Shown here: in pieces, positions 24,852 through 33,832 of the stretch | How positions within the stretch are numbered: position 1 is the first letter of the stretch | Layout of the letters: every line of letters begins with the position of its first letter | Origin: Alphaproteobacteria bacterium | GTDB taxonomy: Bacteria > Myxococcota_A > UBA796 > GCA-2862545 | NCBI GenBank assembly: GCA_020632925.1 | Contig: JACKER010000008.1 | Coordinates: 124,001 to 188,000, forward strand | Direction: 5' to 3' | DNA length: 64,000 nucleotides | The notes under the pieces: model-generated | Database searches by the model: none | What the model was told of the DNA's origin: nothing | Seen by the model: the letters and a program-made list of their open reading frames with translations, nothing else | Translations under genes and position numbers: made by a program

Positions 24852-25922
24852 ATGACGGGCGTAGCGGTGGTGGACTTCGGTGGACCCCAGGGTCCGGACG
24901 AGCTCGTCCCCTTCCTGACGAAGCTGCTGGAGGACGTCCTCCCCGGCCCGGGTCCGATCAAGGCGGCGGCCGCTCCCTGGCTGGCCACGCGCCGCGCCCG
25001 TGACGTGGGCCGGAACTACGAGCAGATCGGCTGGTCACCCCTCGTTCCGACGCACCGGCGACAAGTGGATGCGCTGCGTGCCGAGCTCGGTCCGGACGCG
25101 CCGCCGCTCGTGTCGGGGATGATGTTCACGGCGCCCACCATGGACGAGGCGGTCGCGGAGCTGAAGGCGGCCGGCGTGGACCGCATCGTCGCGCTGCCGA
25201 TGTTCCCCCACTACTCCCTCGCGACGACGCAGGCGGCGTTCACCTTCTTCCATCAGGCACTCGCGCGCGCCGGGATGGAGCGGATCCCGGTCCGGTGGGT
25301 CGCCGGGTACCCGGATCACCCGGACTACATCGAGGCCCTCGCGAGCACGATCCGCGCCGGGATCGCCGCGACGCCCGGCCCGGAGGACGAGCCCATCCAC
25401 CTCGTCTTCACCCCACATGGGCTCCCGCTCTCCTGGGTCACGAAGCGCGCCGATCCGTACCCGGATCAGATCCGCACCACCGTCCGCACGGTGCTGCGCC
25501 ACCTGGACTGGAAGGGGCCGAGCCACGTGGGATGGCAGAGCCGGGTGGGCCCCGTGCGTTGGCTCGAGCCGGGCACCCCCGCCGTCCTCGACACGATCGC
25601 CGCCTCGGGCGCGCGCCGCGTGTGCATGGTGCCGGTCAGCTTCGCCGCCGACCACATCGAGACGCTCCACGAGATCGACATCGAGTACCGGGAGCACGCC
25701 CACCAGGTGGGGATCCCCCACTTCGGTCGCGCGCCGGCGCTCGGCGTCGAGCCGGCCTTCGTCCGCTGCCTGGCGGATCTCGTTCGCAGCGCGATCGCGA
25801 CACCGAAGCGGCACGACTGCGTGCGGTGCCTCCTCCCCAAGGGCGAGGACCACCGTCGCCAGGAGACCTGTCCCAACTGCCGCTTCGCCTTCCCCGCCTA
25901 CCTCCGTGGGGGGGCAGCGTGA
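24852..25922 (+). CDS. hemH: ferrochelatase with C-terminal double CxxC tail
   Basis: A 356-residue ferrochelatase, which inserts iron into protoporphyrin or coproporphyrin in haem synthesis. The opening GVAVVDFGGP, the catalytic His189 in FTPHGLP, and VSFAADHIETLHEID with the active-site Glu are all family marks. The C terminus carries two CxxC pairs, C323-x2-C326 and C340-x2-C343, at the end of an otherwise normal-length enzyme. They may bind zinc or an iron-sulphur cluster. The ATG at 24852 is preceded by GGTGGAG. The stop overlaps the RNase D start (GTGA). Confidence 0.92.
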   Translation: MTGVAVVDFGGPQGPDELVPFLTKLLEDVLPGPGPIKAAAAPWLATRRARDVGRNYEQIGWSPLVPTHRRQVDALRAELGPDAPPLVSGMMFTAPTMDEAVAELKAAGVDRIVALPMFPHYSLATTQAAFTFFHQALARAGMERIPVRWVAGYPDHPDYIEALASTIRAGIAATPGPEDEPIHLVFTPHGLPLSWVTKRADPYPDQIRTTVRTVLRHLDWKGPSHVGWQSRVGPVRWLEPGTPAVLDTIAASGARRVCMVPVSFAADHIETLHEIDIEYREHAHQVGIPHFGRAPALGVEPAFVRCLADLVRSAIATPKRHDCVRCLLPKGEDHRRQETCPNCRFAFPAYLRGGAA

Positions 25923-27058
25923 ACAGCCACGTGCTGGCGCCGTCCGGAGTCGCCGGGCTCGCGCAGGCGATCGTCGAGGCGCCGAGGATCGCCGTGGACA
26001 CCGAGTTCCACGCGGAGCACCGCTGGCTGCCGGAGCTGTGGCTCGTCCAGATCGCGATCCCCGGGGGCGATGCCTGGATCGTCGATCCCAAGGTGCCCGG
26101 ACTGATCGAGGGGCTCGCGCCAGCGCTGCGCGGCACCCCGTGGCTGGTGCACGGTGGCGAGCAGGACCTCAAGCTGCTCGAGCGCGCGCTCGGGGGCGTA
26201 CCGGAGACCGTCTTCGACACCCAGATCGCGGCGGGCCTCGTGGACACCTGGTTTCCGTCCACGTTCGCATCGCTCGTGCGGACCTGGGTCGGCAGGGACA
26301 TCGACAAGAGCGAGACGCTGTCCGACTGGAGCCAGCGTCCCCTCTCGCGCGCCCAGCTCGAGTACGCAGCCGCCGACGTCCAGCTGCTGCTGCCGCTGGC
26401 CGATCGCCTGGATGCGGAGCTCGCCTCCCTCGGCCGGACCGAGGCGGCGCGCGCGGCGTGCGCGGAAGCCGTCACAGCAGCGCTCGAACCACGCGACGAG
26501 GATGTGTTCCGCTCCCTGACCGCGAGCGCGATCCTCGAAGGCGTGCACCTCGCCGTCCTCCAGGCGTTGGCAGCGTGGCGCGAGGCGCGCGCCCGGGACA
26601 CCGACCAACCCCCACGCAGCGTGCTGTCCGATGGGTTGCTGCTCGATCTCGCACGTCGACTCCCGACGTCACCGGGCACGGTCACCGCCAACCGCAACGC
26701 CCCGCGCCGGATGGCCCGCCACGCCGAGGAGATCGCCCACCTGATCGCGCGCGTCCTCGCCAGCGACCCCTCCGCCTGGCCGACCGCGGTGCACAGGACC
26801 AGCCCCGCTGCGCGGCGGTCCTCGTGGCTCCAGCTCTGGGCGCAGGTGGTCGGGCAGGACGCCCGGTGGGCGCAGCCGCTGGTGCTCCCGCGTACGCTCG
26901 CGGATCGCCTCTCCCAGGAAGCGTCGCTCGACCGCGAGACCCTGTGCGCGATGCTCGGCTGGCGCGACCCCCTGATCGGCGCAGCCCTCGACGACGCGTT
27001 GAAGGGTGGGACGGGGCTGCACCTGACCGTCGAGGGTGGGGTCGTCGCGCGCGGGTGA
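25919..27058 (+). CDS. rnd: ribonuclease D
   Basis: A 379-residue 3'-5' exoribonuclease of the RNase D/DEDDy family, which trims tRNA 3' ends. Exo motifs are clear: I, AVDTEFHAE; II, LVHGGEQDLKLL; III, YAAADVQLLLPL with the DEDDy Tyr. An HRDC domain follows (VLQALAAWREARARDTDQPP), and the C terminus fits a second HRDC-like repeat. The start is GTG 25919, within the ferrochelatase stop overlap. A Rho-independent terminator lies 75 bp downstream, so rnd ends this transcription unit. Confidence 0.92.
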   Translation: MNSHVLAPSGVAGLAQAIVEAPRIAVDTEFHAEHRWLPELWLVQIAIPGGDAWIVDPKVPGLIEGLAPALRGTPWLVHGGEQDLKLLERALGGVPETVFDTQIAAGLVDTWFPSTFASLVRTWVGRDIDKSETLSDWSQRPLSRAQLEYAAADVQLLLPLADRLDAELASLGRTEAARAACAEAVTAALEPRDEDVFRSLTASAILEGVHLAVLQALAAWREARARDTDQPPRSVLSDGLLLDLARRLPTSPGTVTANRNAPRRMARHAEEIAHLIARVLASDPSAWPTAVHRTSPAARRSSWLQLWAQVVGQDARWAQPLVLPRTLADRLSQEASLDRETLCAMLGWRDPLIGAALDDALKGGTGLHLTVEGGVVARG

Positions 27059-27133
27059 TCCGCAGCCGATTGGGCAGGGATCCGCCCCCCAAACGTGGCC
27101 ACGAAAAAATTCTCCACCCCATATTGCCGCTTA

Positions 27134-27165
27134 TTCGCCGTCTTCACCATGTGGCGAATTTTTTT
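27134..27165 (+). terminator. Rho-independent terminator after rnd
   Basis: A stem TTCGCC (27134-27139) pairs with GGCGAA (27153-27158) and is followed at once by seven Ts (27159-27165). The 13-nt loop is long. The T tract also pairs with an A tract at 27101-27112, so a larger nested inverted repeat spans 27101-27168. Confidence 0.6.
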
Positions 27166-27265
27166 CGTCACCGCCGCTTGCAGCCTTCGACACCCCGTGT
27201 GAACATTCTCTTGCGGGCAGCGAACGAACCCGTGGGCGACAATCCCCTCACGACAGGAGCATCCC

Positions 27266-27421
27266 ATGCTGACCAAGTTCATCCGTGACGAGCAGGGCGC
27301 GACCGCGATCGAGTACGGCCTCATCGCCGCCCTCATCGCCATCGTCATCATCGTGGCCGTTGGCGCCGTCGGCACCAACCTGAGCGCCCTCTTCGGCACC
27401 GTCGCGGCCCACCTCAACTGA
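27266..27421 (+). CDS. flp: Flp/Fap-type pilin
   Basis: A 51-residue Flp pilin. The type IVb prepilin cleavage motif is exact: a short basic leader MLTKFIRDEQG, with processing after Gly11, and mature residues ATAIEYGLIAALIAIVII carrying the conserved Glu5 and Tyr6 followed by the hydrophobic assembly helix. The ATG at 27266 follows AGGAG. The gene is monocistronic-looking, with a terminator 45 bp downstream at 27466, and it is the structural subunit of the Tad pilus built by the genes that follow. Confidence 0.95.
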   Translation: MLTKFIRDEQGATAIEYGLIAALIAIVIIVAVGAVGTNLSALFGTVAAHLN

Positions 27422-27465
27422 GGTGTCCGCGACCAGGGGCTCTCGGGCTCCTGGCCGAACGTCGG

Positions 27466-27497
27466 AAGCCGGGCCTCGTGCCCGGCTTTCTTCGTTT
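27466..27497 (+). terminator. Rho-independent terminator after flp
   Basis: A perfect stem AAGCCGGGC (27466-27474) and GCCCGGCTT (27480-27488) with loop CTCGT is followed by the T-rich run TTCTTCGTTT. It separates the abundant pilin transcript from the assembly genes. Confidence 0.8.
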
Positions 27498-27649
27498 GGG
27501 GACCGCTCTGCGAACCGATGCGGCGCTGATGACGATGCCCGCCGTGCACCGCGGTACTCTCGGCGCCCGATGTCGATGCCGGCCCCCTTTCCACCACGAC
27601 CGGGATGCGCTAGGATTCGACCCCTGCACCCTCTTCCCCTGAGGTCGTC

Positions 27650-28513
27650 ATGGCCCGACGCAGCACCGGTGGCCGCCTCCGAGCGCTCCTCTTCCTGTTC
27701 ATCTCCTTCGGAGCCGCGGCCGTCGCGAGTGTCGTCATCTACCTCGTCATCGCCTCGTACCAGAACGAGCTGAAGGAGGTCACGGCGCCCACGGAGGTCG
27801 TGAAGGTGATGGTGGCCTCCCACGACATCTGGCAGGGCAAGACGATCCAGGCCGAAGACCTGGTGATGGTCGAGCTGCCCCCGTCGTACGTGCCGGACAG
27901 CGTGCTGCGTCAGATCGATCAGGCGGTGGGCCGCGTGCCCCGCGAGCGCATCCTGGCGCACGAGTTCATCCGGGACGAGCGCCTCGCCGATCCCGCGGCC
28001 GGCGTCGGCCTCAACGCCATCATCCCCCGCGGCATGCGCGCGATGTCGCTCGACATCAGCGACGGATCTTCGGTGTCGGGCTTCCTGAACCCCGGCAACT
28101 ACGTCGACGTCCTCGTGACCATCGAGGGCGACGACGACGGCCGCGAGGCCGAGACGGTGACGCTGCTCCAGGCCGTGACCGTGCTCGCCGTCAACAACCG
28201 CCTCGGTGACTCCACCGCTGGCGAGGGCTCGAAGAAGCCGTCGGTCACCCTCGCGGTCACCCCGGACCTCGCCGAGAAGCTGACCCACGCGGTCGCGCAG
28301 GGCACCGTCACCCTGACCCTCCGCAACGACATCGACGTGACGCACGTGGAGACCCACGGCGCGATCGTCCAGAACCTGCTGGGCGGTCAGGACGAGTCCA
28401 TGCGGATCACCGTGAAGGAGTGGCGCCAGCGGTCGGCGGCCAGCACCTCGCAGCAGGTGATCATGATCATGGGTCCCGAGAGCACCAAGGAGACGATCAA
28501 GAACGTCCCCTGA
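27650..28513 (+). CDS. cpaB: Tad pilus assembly protein CpaB/RcpC
   Basis: A 287-residue periplasmic pilus-assembly protein with an N-terminal membrane anchor (LLFLFISFGAAAVASVVIYL) followed by the SAF domain typical of CpaB (VMVASHDIWQGKTIQAEDLV; GVGLNAIIPRGMRAMSLDI) and a second beta domain with NPGNYVDVLVTIEG. It links the secretin CpaC to the inner-membrane machinery. The ATG at 27650 follows CCTGAGGTCG. It is separated from cpaC by 329 bp, unusual in this tight locus. A shorter paralogue is encoded at 6189. Confidence 0.9.
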   Translation: MARRSTGGRLRALLFLFISFGAAAVASVVIYLVIASYQNELKEVTAPTEVVKVMVASHDIWQGKTIQAEDLVMVELPPSYVPDSVLRQIDQAVGRVPRERILAHEFIRDERLADPAAGVGLNAIIPRGMRAMSLDISDGSSVSGFLNPGNYVDVLVTIEGDDDGREAETVTLLQAVTVLAVNNRLGDSTAGEGSKKPSVTLAVTPDLAEKLTHAVAQGTVTLTLRNDIDVTHVETHGAIVQNLLGGQDESMRITVKEWRQRSAASTSQQVIMIMGPESTKETIKNVP

Positions 28514-28842
28514 TCGATCGAACCACGGCGGCTGGTCTCCCGGCCGCCTCGCCGTGCACCCGGACCAACACCAGTGACGAACGAGCCACCTGGAAGCTGC
28601 GCATCGAACGCGACTTCGATCGACCACCGCGCGATACCACGCGCAGATCAGGTGCGCCCGACCGCCGACTCTGGTAGCCTCCGCCCGACTCCGGCGCGTA
28701 CCGCGCTCCGGACTGCTGGTACGCTGACGACTCACGGCCCTCCGGGGCTCATCCCCAAGGGCCGCGGGATTCCCTCCCGCGCTTCGTTCCGCTCCCCGAT
28801 CCATGCTCGGCGAGCGTCTCCCACCTCCGAGGACACCATCCG
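28514..28842 (+). other. 329-bp cpaB-cpaC intergenic region
   Basis: No convincing gene lies here, though the rest of the Tad genes are nearly contiguous. The sequence contains an imperfect hairpin at 28736-28763 (GGCCC...GGGG-CTCAT-CCCC...GGGCC) followed directly by a second, GCGGG with CCCGC, at about 28763-28780. The region could hold a promoter or a structured leader for cpaC. I see no clear -35/-10 pair. Confidence 0.4.
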
Positions 28843-30243
28843 ATGAGCGCACTCCTTTTCCGCTTCGCTCTTCTCGCTGGAATCTTCTGCGCCGCCGCGG
28901 CCCCGACGGAGGCGTTCGCCGTCGACGAGGAGCGTCCGGACTGGCTCGACATCGAGCTCGGCAAGTCGCTCGTCATCACGACCCCGCGTGTCCCGACCGC
29001 GATCGCGATCACCGATCCCGAGGTGGCCGTCGCCGTCACGCTCGGCGTCGCCAACAAGATCCAGGTGCAGGGCACCTCGATCGGCACCACCGACCTCGTG
29101 GTCCAGTTCGGGCCCGGTGTGGCGCCGCTCATCTACGAGATCACGGTCCACCGCGACCTGTCGGACCTCGTGCGCCGCATCGACTCGATCGTCGAAGGCG
29201 AGCCGCCGCGCGTCTACCCGCTGGGTGAGCGCATCGTGGTCGAAGGCTCGGTCGACGACCTCGACACCCTCGAGCAGGTCGCCCTCGTGTCCCGCATCTA
29301 CGACGACGACTTCGTCAACCTGATGCAGGTGCGCGGCGATCACCAGGTCCAGCTGGAGGTCGTGTTCGCAGAGGTGTCGCGCACCGCGGCCCGCTCGCTC
29401 GGCTTCAACATGCTGTACGGCGACCGGTCGCTCGCGGCGACGCTGCAGGCCCCCGCCTCGACCCGTCCGTCGCTGACCAACCCGCAGCTGCTCGAGGTCA
29501 TGACGAGCAACGTGGGCAGCGGCAGCATCGGCACGCCGGTCGTCGGCGGGTACTCGCTCGGCGCGTACATCAGCCAGATCAACCTGGTGGCCATCCTCGG
29601 CACCCTCGACGACTACAAGGTGGGCAAGATCCTCGCCCAGCCGACGCTGGTCGCCCTCTCCGGCCAGAAGTCGGAGTTCCTGAGCGGCGGCACCATCCCG
29701 ATCCCCACGCCGCAGGGCGGCGCCGGCCAGACCGTCGTGACCATCACCTACCGCGACTACGGCGTGAACCTGTGGTTCATCCCCACCGTGCTCGCCGGTG
29801 ACGTGATCGACGTGCAGATGTACCTCGAGATCTCCGAGCCGGACTACGCGAACTCCGTCCGCGTGTCGGGTCTCGACGTGCCGGCGTTCACCGTCCGGAA
29901 GAGCCAGAACCACCTCCGGATGGAGACGGGCATGACCTTCGCGGTCGCCGGCCTGCTGTCCGAGAAGTCGAGCTTCGCTCGGGTCGGCATCCCCTGGATC
30001 CAGTGGATTCCGGTGGTCGGCTCGCTGTTCCGCACGATCTCGCACGACCGCGAGGAGACCGAGGTGGTCATCTACGTGACGCCGCGCCTCGTGCGTCCGC
30101 TCGCTCCGGGCGAGGTCCCGCCCGCTCCGGGCACGACCGAGAACAACAACCCGAGCGATGTTGAGCTGTACCTCTTCGGCATGAACCATCGCCCGAACAG
30201 CCGCACCGCGGAGCCGACGGGCGCCGTGGGCCTGAAGCGCTGA
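28843..30243 (+). CDS. cpaC: Tad pilus secretin CpaC/RcpA
   Basis: A 466-residue outer-membrane secretin. A signal peptide (LLAGIFCAAAAPTEAFA) leads into the T2SS_T3SS_pil_N domain, with IELGKSLVITTPRVPTAIAI and a BON-like stretch (RIVVEGSVDDLDTLEQVAL). The C-terminal secretin core has AQPTLVALSGQKSEFLSGG, then GVNLWFIPTVLAGDVIDVQM, and closes with ETEVVIYVTPRLVRPL. It forms the channel through which Flp pili leave the cell. It lies 22 bp upstream of the TTG-started cpaE. Confidence 0.94.
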   Translation: MSALLFRFALLAGIFCAAAAPTEAFAVDEERPDWLDIELGKSLVITTPRVPTAIAITDPEVAVAVTLGVANKIQVQGTSIGTTDLVVQFGPGVAPLIYEITVHRDLSDLVRRIDSIVEGEPPRVYPLGERIVVEGSVDDLDTLEQVALVSRIYDDDFVNLMQVRGDHQVQLEVVFAEVSRTAARSLGFNMLYGDRSLAATLQAPASTRPSLTNPQLLEVMTSNVGSGSIGTPVVGGYSLGAYISQINLVAILGTLDDYKVGKILAQPTLVALSGQKSEFLSGGTIPIPTPQGGAGQTVVTITYRDYGVNLWFIPTVLAGDVIDVQMYLEISEPDYANSVRVSGLDVPAFTVRKSQNHLRMETGMTFAVAGLLSEKSSFARVGIPWIQWIPVVGSLFRTISHDREETEVVIYVTPRLVRPLAPGEVPPAPGTTENNNPSDVELYLFGMNHRPNSRTAEPTGAVGLKR

Positions 30244-30265
30244 TCCAACCCGCACGGAGCTAGCC

Positions 30266-31468
30266 TTGCGCAACATCGGCAGAGCCAGTGGAGCCGCCAA
30301 CGTCATCCTCGTCGGACTCGACAACGAGTCCATGGGGATGGTGCGAGAGGTCCTCGCCGCAGAGGCGGTGTTGCCCAGCTCCTCTGTGGGGTTCGGCGAC
30401 GCGCTCGAGGTGATCGACCGCGCACGTCCGGACGTGGTGATCGTCGGCTACACCCGCGCCGTCGACGCGTCGCTGCAGCTCGCCGAAGAGCTGCGCCGCG
30501 CGTACCCGAACATCGTCATGGTCGCCCTGGCGGACATGCCCGATTCGGCGGCCATCCTCGGCGCCATGCGCGCCGGGTACAAGGAGTTCGTCGTCCTTCC
30601 GTCGGACGCGAACCGCCTGCGGCAGACCGTGCACGGCGCGGCCTTCCACCAGGCCGACGACGAGGAGAAGGGCCGCGTCATCTCGCTGATCGGCTCCAAG
30701 GGTGGTGTGGGCGTGACCACGCTCGCCATCCACCTCGCCGCCGAGCTGGCCGGCATCCACCGGGTCCTGGTCATCGACCTCGACCTCGGCATGGGCGACG
30801 TGGCGCCGATGATGGACCTGACCAGCCGCGACTCGATCGGCGATCTGGTCGCCCGGTCCGACCGGCTCGACGAGCGGATGCTGTCCGCCGCGGTGGTGGT
30901 CCACAAGTCCAAGGTCAACGTGCTGACCATGCCCGACGACATGCAGAACGTCGGGGAGATCCGCGCGGACGACATGTACAACATCATCAGCGTCGCGGCG
31001 TTGGCCTACCAGTGGGTCATCATCGACTGCGGGACGTTCACCCACGACGCCGTGACCCTCGCGCTCCAGGTCTCCGACACCACCATCCTGACGACGACCC
31101 CCGACGTCACGGCCGTCCGGGACGCCTACCGCCGCATGAGGTCCTTCACGACCCTCGGGCTCGAGAAGGAGCGCATCCGGCTCGTCGTCAACCGCTGGCA
31201 CAAGGCAGCGTACGTCTCCAAGAAGGACATCGCCCAGAACCTGGGCATTCCGGTCGCGGCGACGGTGAGCGACGATCCTCGTCACGTCGAGCAGGCCGTG
31301 AACGAGGGTAAACTGATTCGGGACGTGAACCGCCGGTGCGACGCTGCCCGGGACATCGCCACGCTGGTCGCCATCCTGACGGACGACGGCCCGGTGGCGC
31401 CCGAGGGTGGCGGCGGTCCGGAAGGCGGTAGCGGCGGCTGGTTGTCCGGCTTGTTCGGGCGGAGGTAA
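30266..31468 (+). CDS. cpaE: Tad pilus localisation ATPase CpaE/TadZ
   Basis: A 400-residue MinD/ParA-like protein. Residues ~10-120 form an atypical receiver-like domain (VILVGLDNESMGMVREVL), followed by the deviant Walker A KGGVGVTT at 145-152 and the ATPase core (VLVIDLDLGMGDVAPMMDL). The usual signature Lys-Gly-Gly-Val-Gly-Lys is altered to GGVGVTT, as in several TadZ proteins. The C terminus is Gly-rich (GGSGGWLSGLFGRR). The start is TTG 30266 behind CGGAG. It positions the Tad machine, typically at a pole, and sits immediately upstream of cpaF. Confidence 0.92.
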   Translation: MRNIGRASGAANVILVGLDNESMGMVREVLAAEAVLPSSSVGFGDALEVIDRARPDVVIVGYTRAVDASLQLAEELRRAYPNIVMVALADMPDSAAILGAMRAGYKEFVVLPSDANRLRQTVHGAAFHQADDEEKGRVISLIGSKGGVGVTTLAIHLAAELAGIHRVLVIDLDLGMGDVAPMMDLTSRDSIGDLVARSDRLDERMLSAAVVVHKSKVNVLTMPDDMQNVGEIRADDMYNIISVAALAYQWVIIDCGTFTHDAVTLALQVSDTTILTTTPDVTAVRDAYRRMRSFTTLGLEKERIRLVVNRWHKAAYVSKKDIAQNLGIPVAATVSDDPRHVEQAVNEGKLIRDVNRRCDAARDIATLVAILTDDGPVAPEGGGGPEGGSGGWLSGLFGRR

Positions 31469-31471
31469 CAG

Positions 31472-32863
31472 ATGGCTGGTGGCGGAAGGCTCATCGATCG
31501 TGTCCGTGGCGCGCAGGGGCGCATGGGCGGAGGCGGTGGTGCGCGCCCGGGCCTACCGGGTGGAGCTGGCGGCCTCGGCGGACTGCCCGGGCAGCAGGAC
31601 TTCGCGCAGATCAAGCGCGATCTGCACAACGAGCTGATCGAGTCCCTCGACTTCGAGCAGGTCGGCAACACCCCGCGCGAAGAGCTGGCCGCCCGCCTCC
31701 GCCAGACGCTCACCGAGCGCGTCGAAGCGCGCCAGCTGCCGCTCAACCGCATGGAGCGGGAGCGCCTGGTCGAGGAGATCCTCGACAACATCCTCGGCCT
31801 CGGCCCGCTGGAGCCCCTGCTCCGCGACCCCGAGGTCAGCGACATCATGATCAACGGCCCCAAGGTCGTGTTCGTCGAGCGGAAGGGGCGGCTGGTCAAG
31901 ACCAACGTCCAGTTCAACGACGACAAGCACCTGCTGCAGATCATCGAGCGGATCGTCGCGGCCGTCGGTCGCCGCGTCGACGAGCAGAATCCGATGGTCG
32001 ACGCACGGATGGTCGACGGCTCCCGGTTCAACGCGATCATCCCGCCGCTCGCGCTCGACGGCCCCTGCGTCTCCATCCGTCGGTTCGGCACCATCCCGAT
32101 CACTGCCGAGGACCTCGTGGCGCTGGGCTCCTGCCCTCGGCCGATCCTCGAGGTGCTCCGCGGCTGCGTCCGCTCGCGCCTGAACACGATCATCTCGGGC
32201 GGCACCGGCTCCGGCAAGACCACGCTGCTCAACGTTCTCTCGTCCTTCATCCCGGACGGCGAGCGGATCATCACCATCGAGGACTCCGCGGAGCTGCAGC
32301 TCCAGCAGAACCACGTCGTGCGCCTCGAGACGCGCCCGACGAACCTCGAGGGCAAGGGCGAGATCACGCAGCGCGACCTCGTGAAGAACTGTCTGCGGAT
32401 GCGCCCCGACCGCATCATCCTCGGCGAGATCCGTGGCGGTGAGGCCATCGACATGCTCACCGCCATGAACACGGGCCACGACGGCTCCCTCGCGACCGTC
32501 CACGCCAACAACACGCGTGACGCGCTCGCCCGGTTCGAGACGATGGTCGGCATCGGCATGCCGAACATGGGTGACAAGGCGATCCGCGAGACCATCGCCC
32601 GCGCGCTGGACGTGATCGTGCAGCAGGAGCGCCTCACGGACGGCTCCCGCCGCATCATGGCGCTCACCGAGGTCACGGGCATGGAAGGCCCGGTCATCAC
32701 GAGCCAGGACATCTTCGTGTTCGAGCAGCGGACGATCGACGAGCACGGCAAGGTGCGTGGGGCCTTCCGCGCCAGCGGCATCCGTCCCCGGTTCGCCAAC
32801 CGCCTCGCCTCGAACGGTATCCGCCTGGCTCCGGAGCTCTTCCGCTTCGAAATGGAGGTCTGA
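31472..32863 (+). CDS. cpaF: Tad pilus secretion ATPase CpaF/TadA
   Basis: A 463-residue type II/IV secretion ATPase that drives Flp pilus extension and probably retraction. A Gly-rich N-terminal tail precedes the family domain (GLGPLEPLLRDPEVSDIMI), the Walker A GGTGSGKTTLLNVLS, the Asp box IITIEDSAELQL, the Walker B region IILGEIRGGEAIDML, and the His box TGHDGSLATVHANN. All active-site parts are intact. Its stop overlaps the ATG of tadB (TGATG), so the two are coupled. Confidence 0.95.
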   Translation: MAGGGRLIDRVRGAQGRMGGGGGARPGLPGGAGGLGGLPGQQDFAQIKRDLHNELIESLDFEQVGNTPREELAARLRQTLTERVEARQLPLNRMERERLVEEILDNILGLGPLEPLLRDPEVSDIMINGPKVVFVERKGRLVKTNVQFNDDKHLLQIIERIVAAVGRRVDEQNPMVDARMVDGSRFNAIIPPLALDGPCVSIRRFGTIPITAEDLVALGSCPRPILEVLRGCVRSRLNTIISGGTGSGKTTLLNVLSSFIPDGERIITIEDSAELQLQQNHVVRLETRPTNLEGKGEITQRDLVKNCLRMRPDRIILGEIRGGEAIDMLTAMNTGHDGSLATVHANNTRDALARFETMVGIGMPNMGDKAIRETIARALDVIVQQERLTDGSRRIMALTEVTGMEGPVITSQDIFVFEQRTIDEHGKVRGAFRASGIRPRFANRLASNGIRLAPELFRFEMEV

Positions 32864-33831
32864 TGCCGCCGTGGTTGCTGGTCGTCATCCTCGCCATCGT
32901 GTTCACCGCGGTCCTCGCGACCGGCCAGGGTCTGTACTGGGCCTGGGTCGCGCGTCGGGAGCGTGAGCAGGAGGAGTTGCTCCGTCGCCTCGGCTCGGGC
33001 ACAGGCCCGGCCGCGACCGACGACACCGGCGAGATCGCCTCCCTGTTCCGCGAGCAGGCCGTCGACACCGTCGCGGGCTCGCTGGGCTCCATCGGCGCGA
33101 CGATGCAGGAGACCCTGCGTGCGGCCGACGTGAACTACGGCGTGAGCACGCTCGTGACGCGCATGATGATCGCGGCCGGCATCGGTGCCGTGCTCGGCGG
33201 CGTCGCCATCGGGCCCCTCGGGATGCTCGCCGGCCTCCCGCTCGCGTACATCCCGTACTTCATCGTCCAGCAGCAGGCGAGCTCCCGGCTGACCCTGCTG
33301 GTCGAGCAGCTGCCCGAGGCCCTCGAGCTCATGTCCCGCGCGCTGTCGGCCGGTGTCGGTCTCTCCGACGCCTTCCGCCTGGTCGCCGAGGAGATGACGA
33401 TGCCCATCGCCGCGGAGTTCGGACGGATCCAGGAGGAGGTCCGCTTCGGTCGCGACTACCGCGAGGCCTTCGACAAGATGCTCCAGCGGAACCCCGGGGT
33501 GTTCGACCTCCGGATCTTCGTGTCGTCGGTCATGCTCCAGCGCGACACCGGCGGTAACCTCATCGAGATCCTCGAGAACATCAGCGACACCATCCGCGCT
33601 CGCTTCCTGTTCGACGCGAAGGTGCGCGCGATGACCTCGGAGGCCCGGTTCTCGGCCCTCATCCTCGGCTGTCTGCCCCTCGGCGTGCTCGGGATCCTCA
33701 TGGTGATGAGCCCCGACTACCTCGACCCCCTCTGGCAGACGACGCAGGGCAACCTGGTGCTCCTGACGTGCGTGGTCATGTACGCCATCGGCATCTTCTT
33801 CATGCGCGAGATGTCCAAGGTGGAGGTGTAG
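32863..33831 (+). CDS. tadB: Tad pilus inner-membrane platform protein TadB
   Basis: A 322-residue inner-membrane platform protein with an N-terminal membrane segment (PPWLLVVILAIVFTAVLA), a pair of central ones (MMIAAGIGAVLGGVAIGPLG) and a C-terminal pair. The T2SSF domain between them has the marks of the family: QLPEALELMSRALSAGVGL and VSSVMLQRDTGGNLIEILENI. It works with TadC around the CpaF ATPase. The ATG at 32863 overlaps the cpaF stop, and tadC starts one base after its stop. Confidence 0.94.
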   Translation: MPPWLLVVILAIVFTAVLATGQGLYWAWVARREREQEELLRRLGSGTGPAATDDTGEIASLFREQAVDTVAGSLGSIGATMQETLRAADVNYGVSTLVTRMMIAAGIGAVLGGVAIGPLGMLAGLPLAYIPYFIVQQQASSRLTLLVEQLPEALELMSRALSAGVGLSDAFRLVAEEMTMPIAAEFGRIQEEVRFGRDYREAFDKMLQRNPGVFDLRIFVSSVMLQRDTGGNLIEILENISDTIRARFLFDAKVRAMTSEARFSALILGCLPLGVLGILMVMSPDYLDPLWQTTQGNLVLLTCVVMYAIGIFFMREMSKVEV

Positions 33832-33832
33832 G

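Noticed and set aside
27169..27265. Sigma-54 promoter for flp
   Set aside because: A TTGC occurs at about 27211, but the GG at -24 with the required 10-bp spacing is missing.
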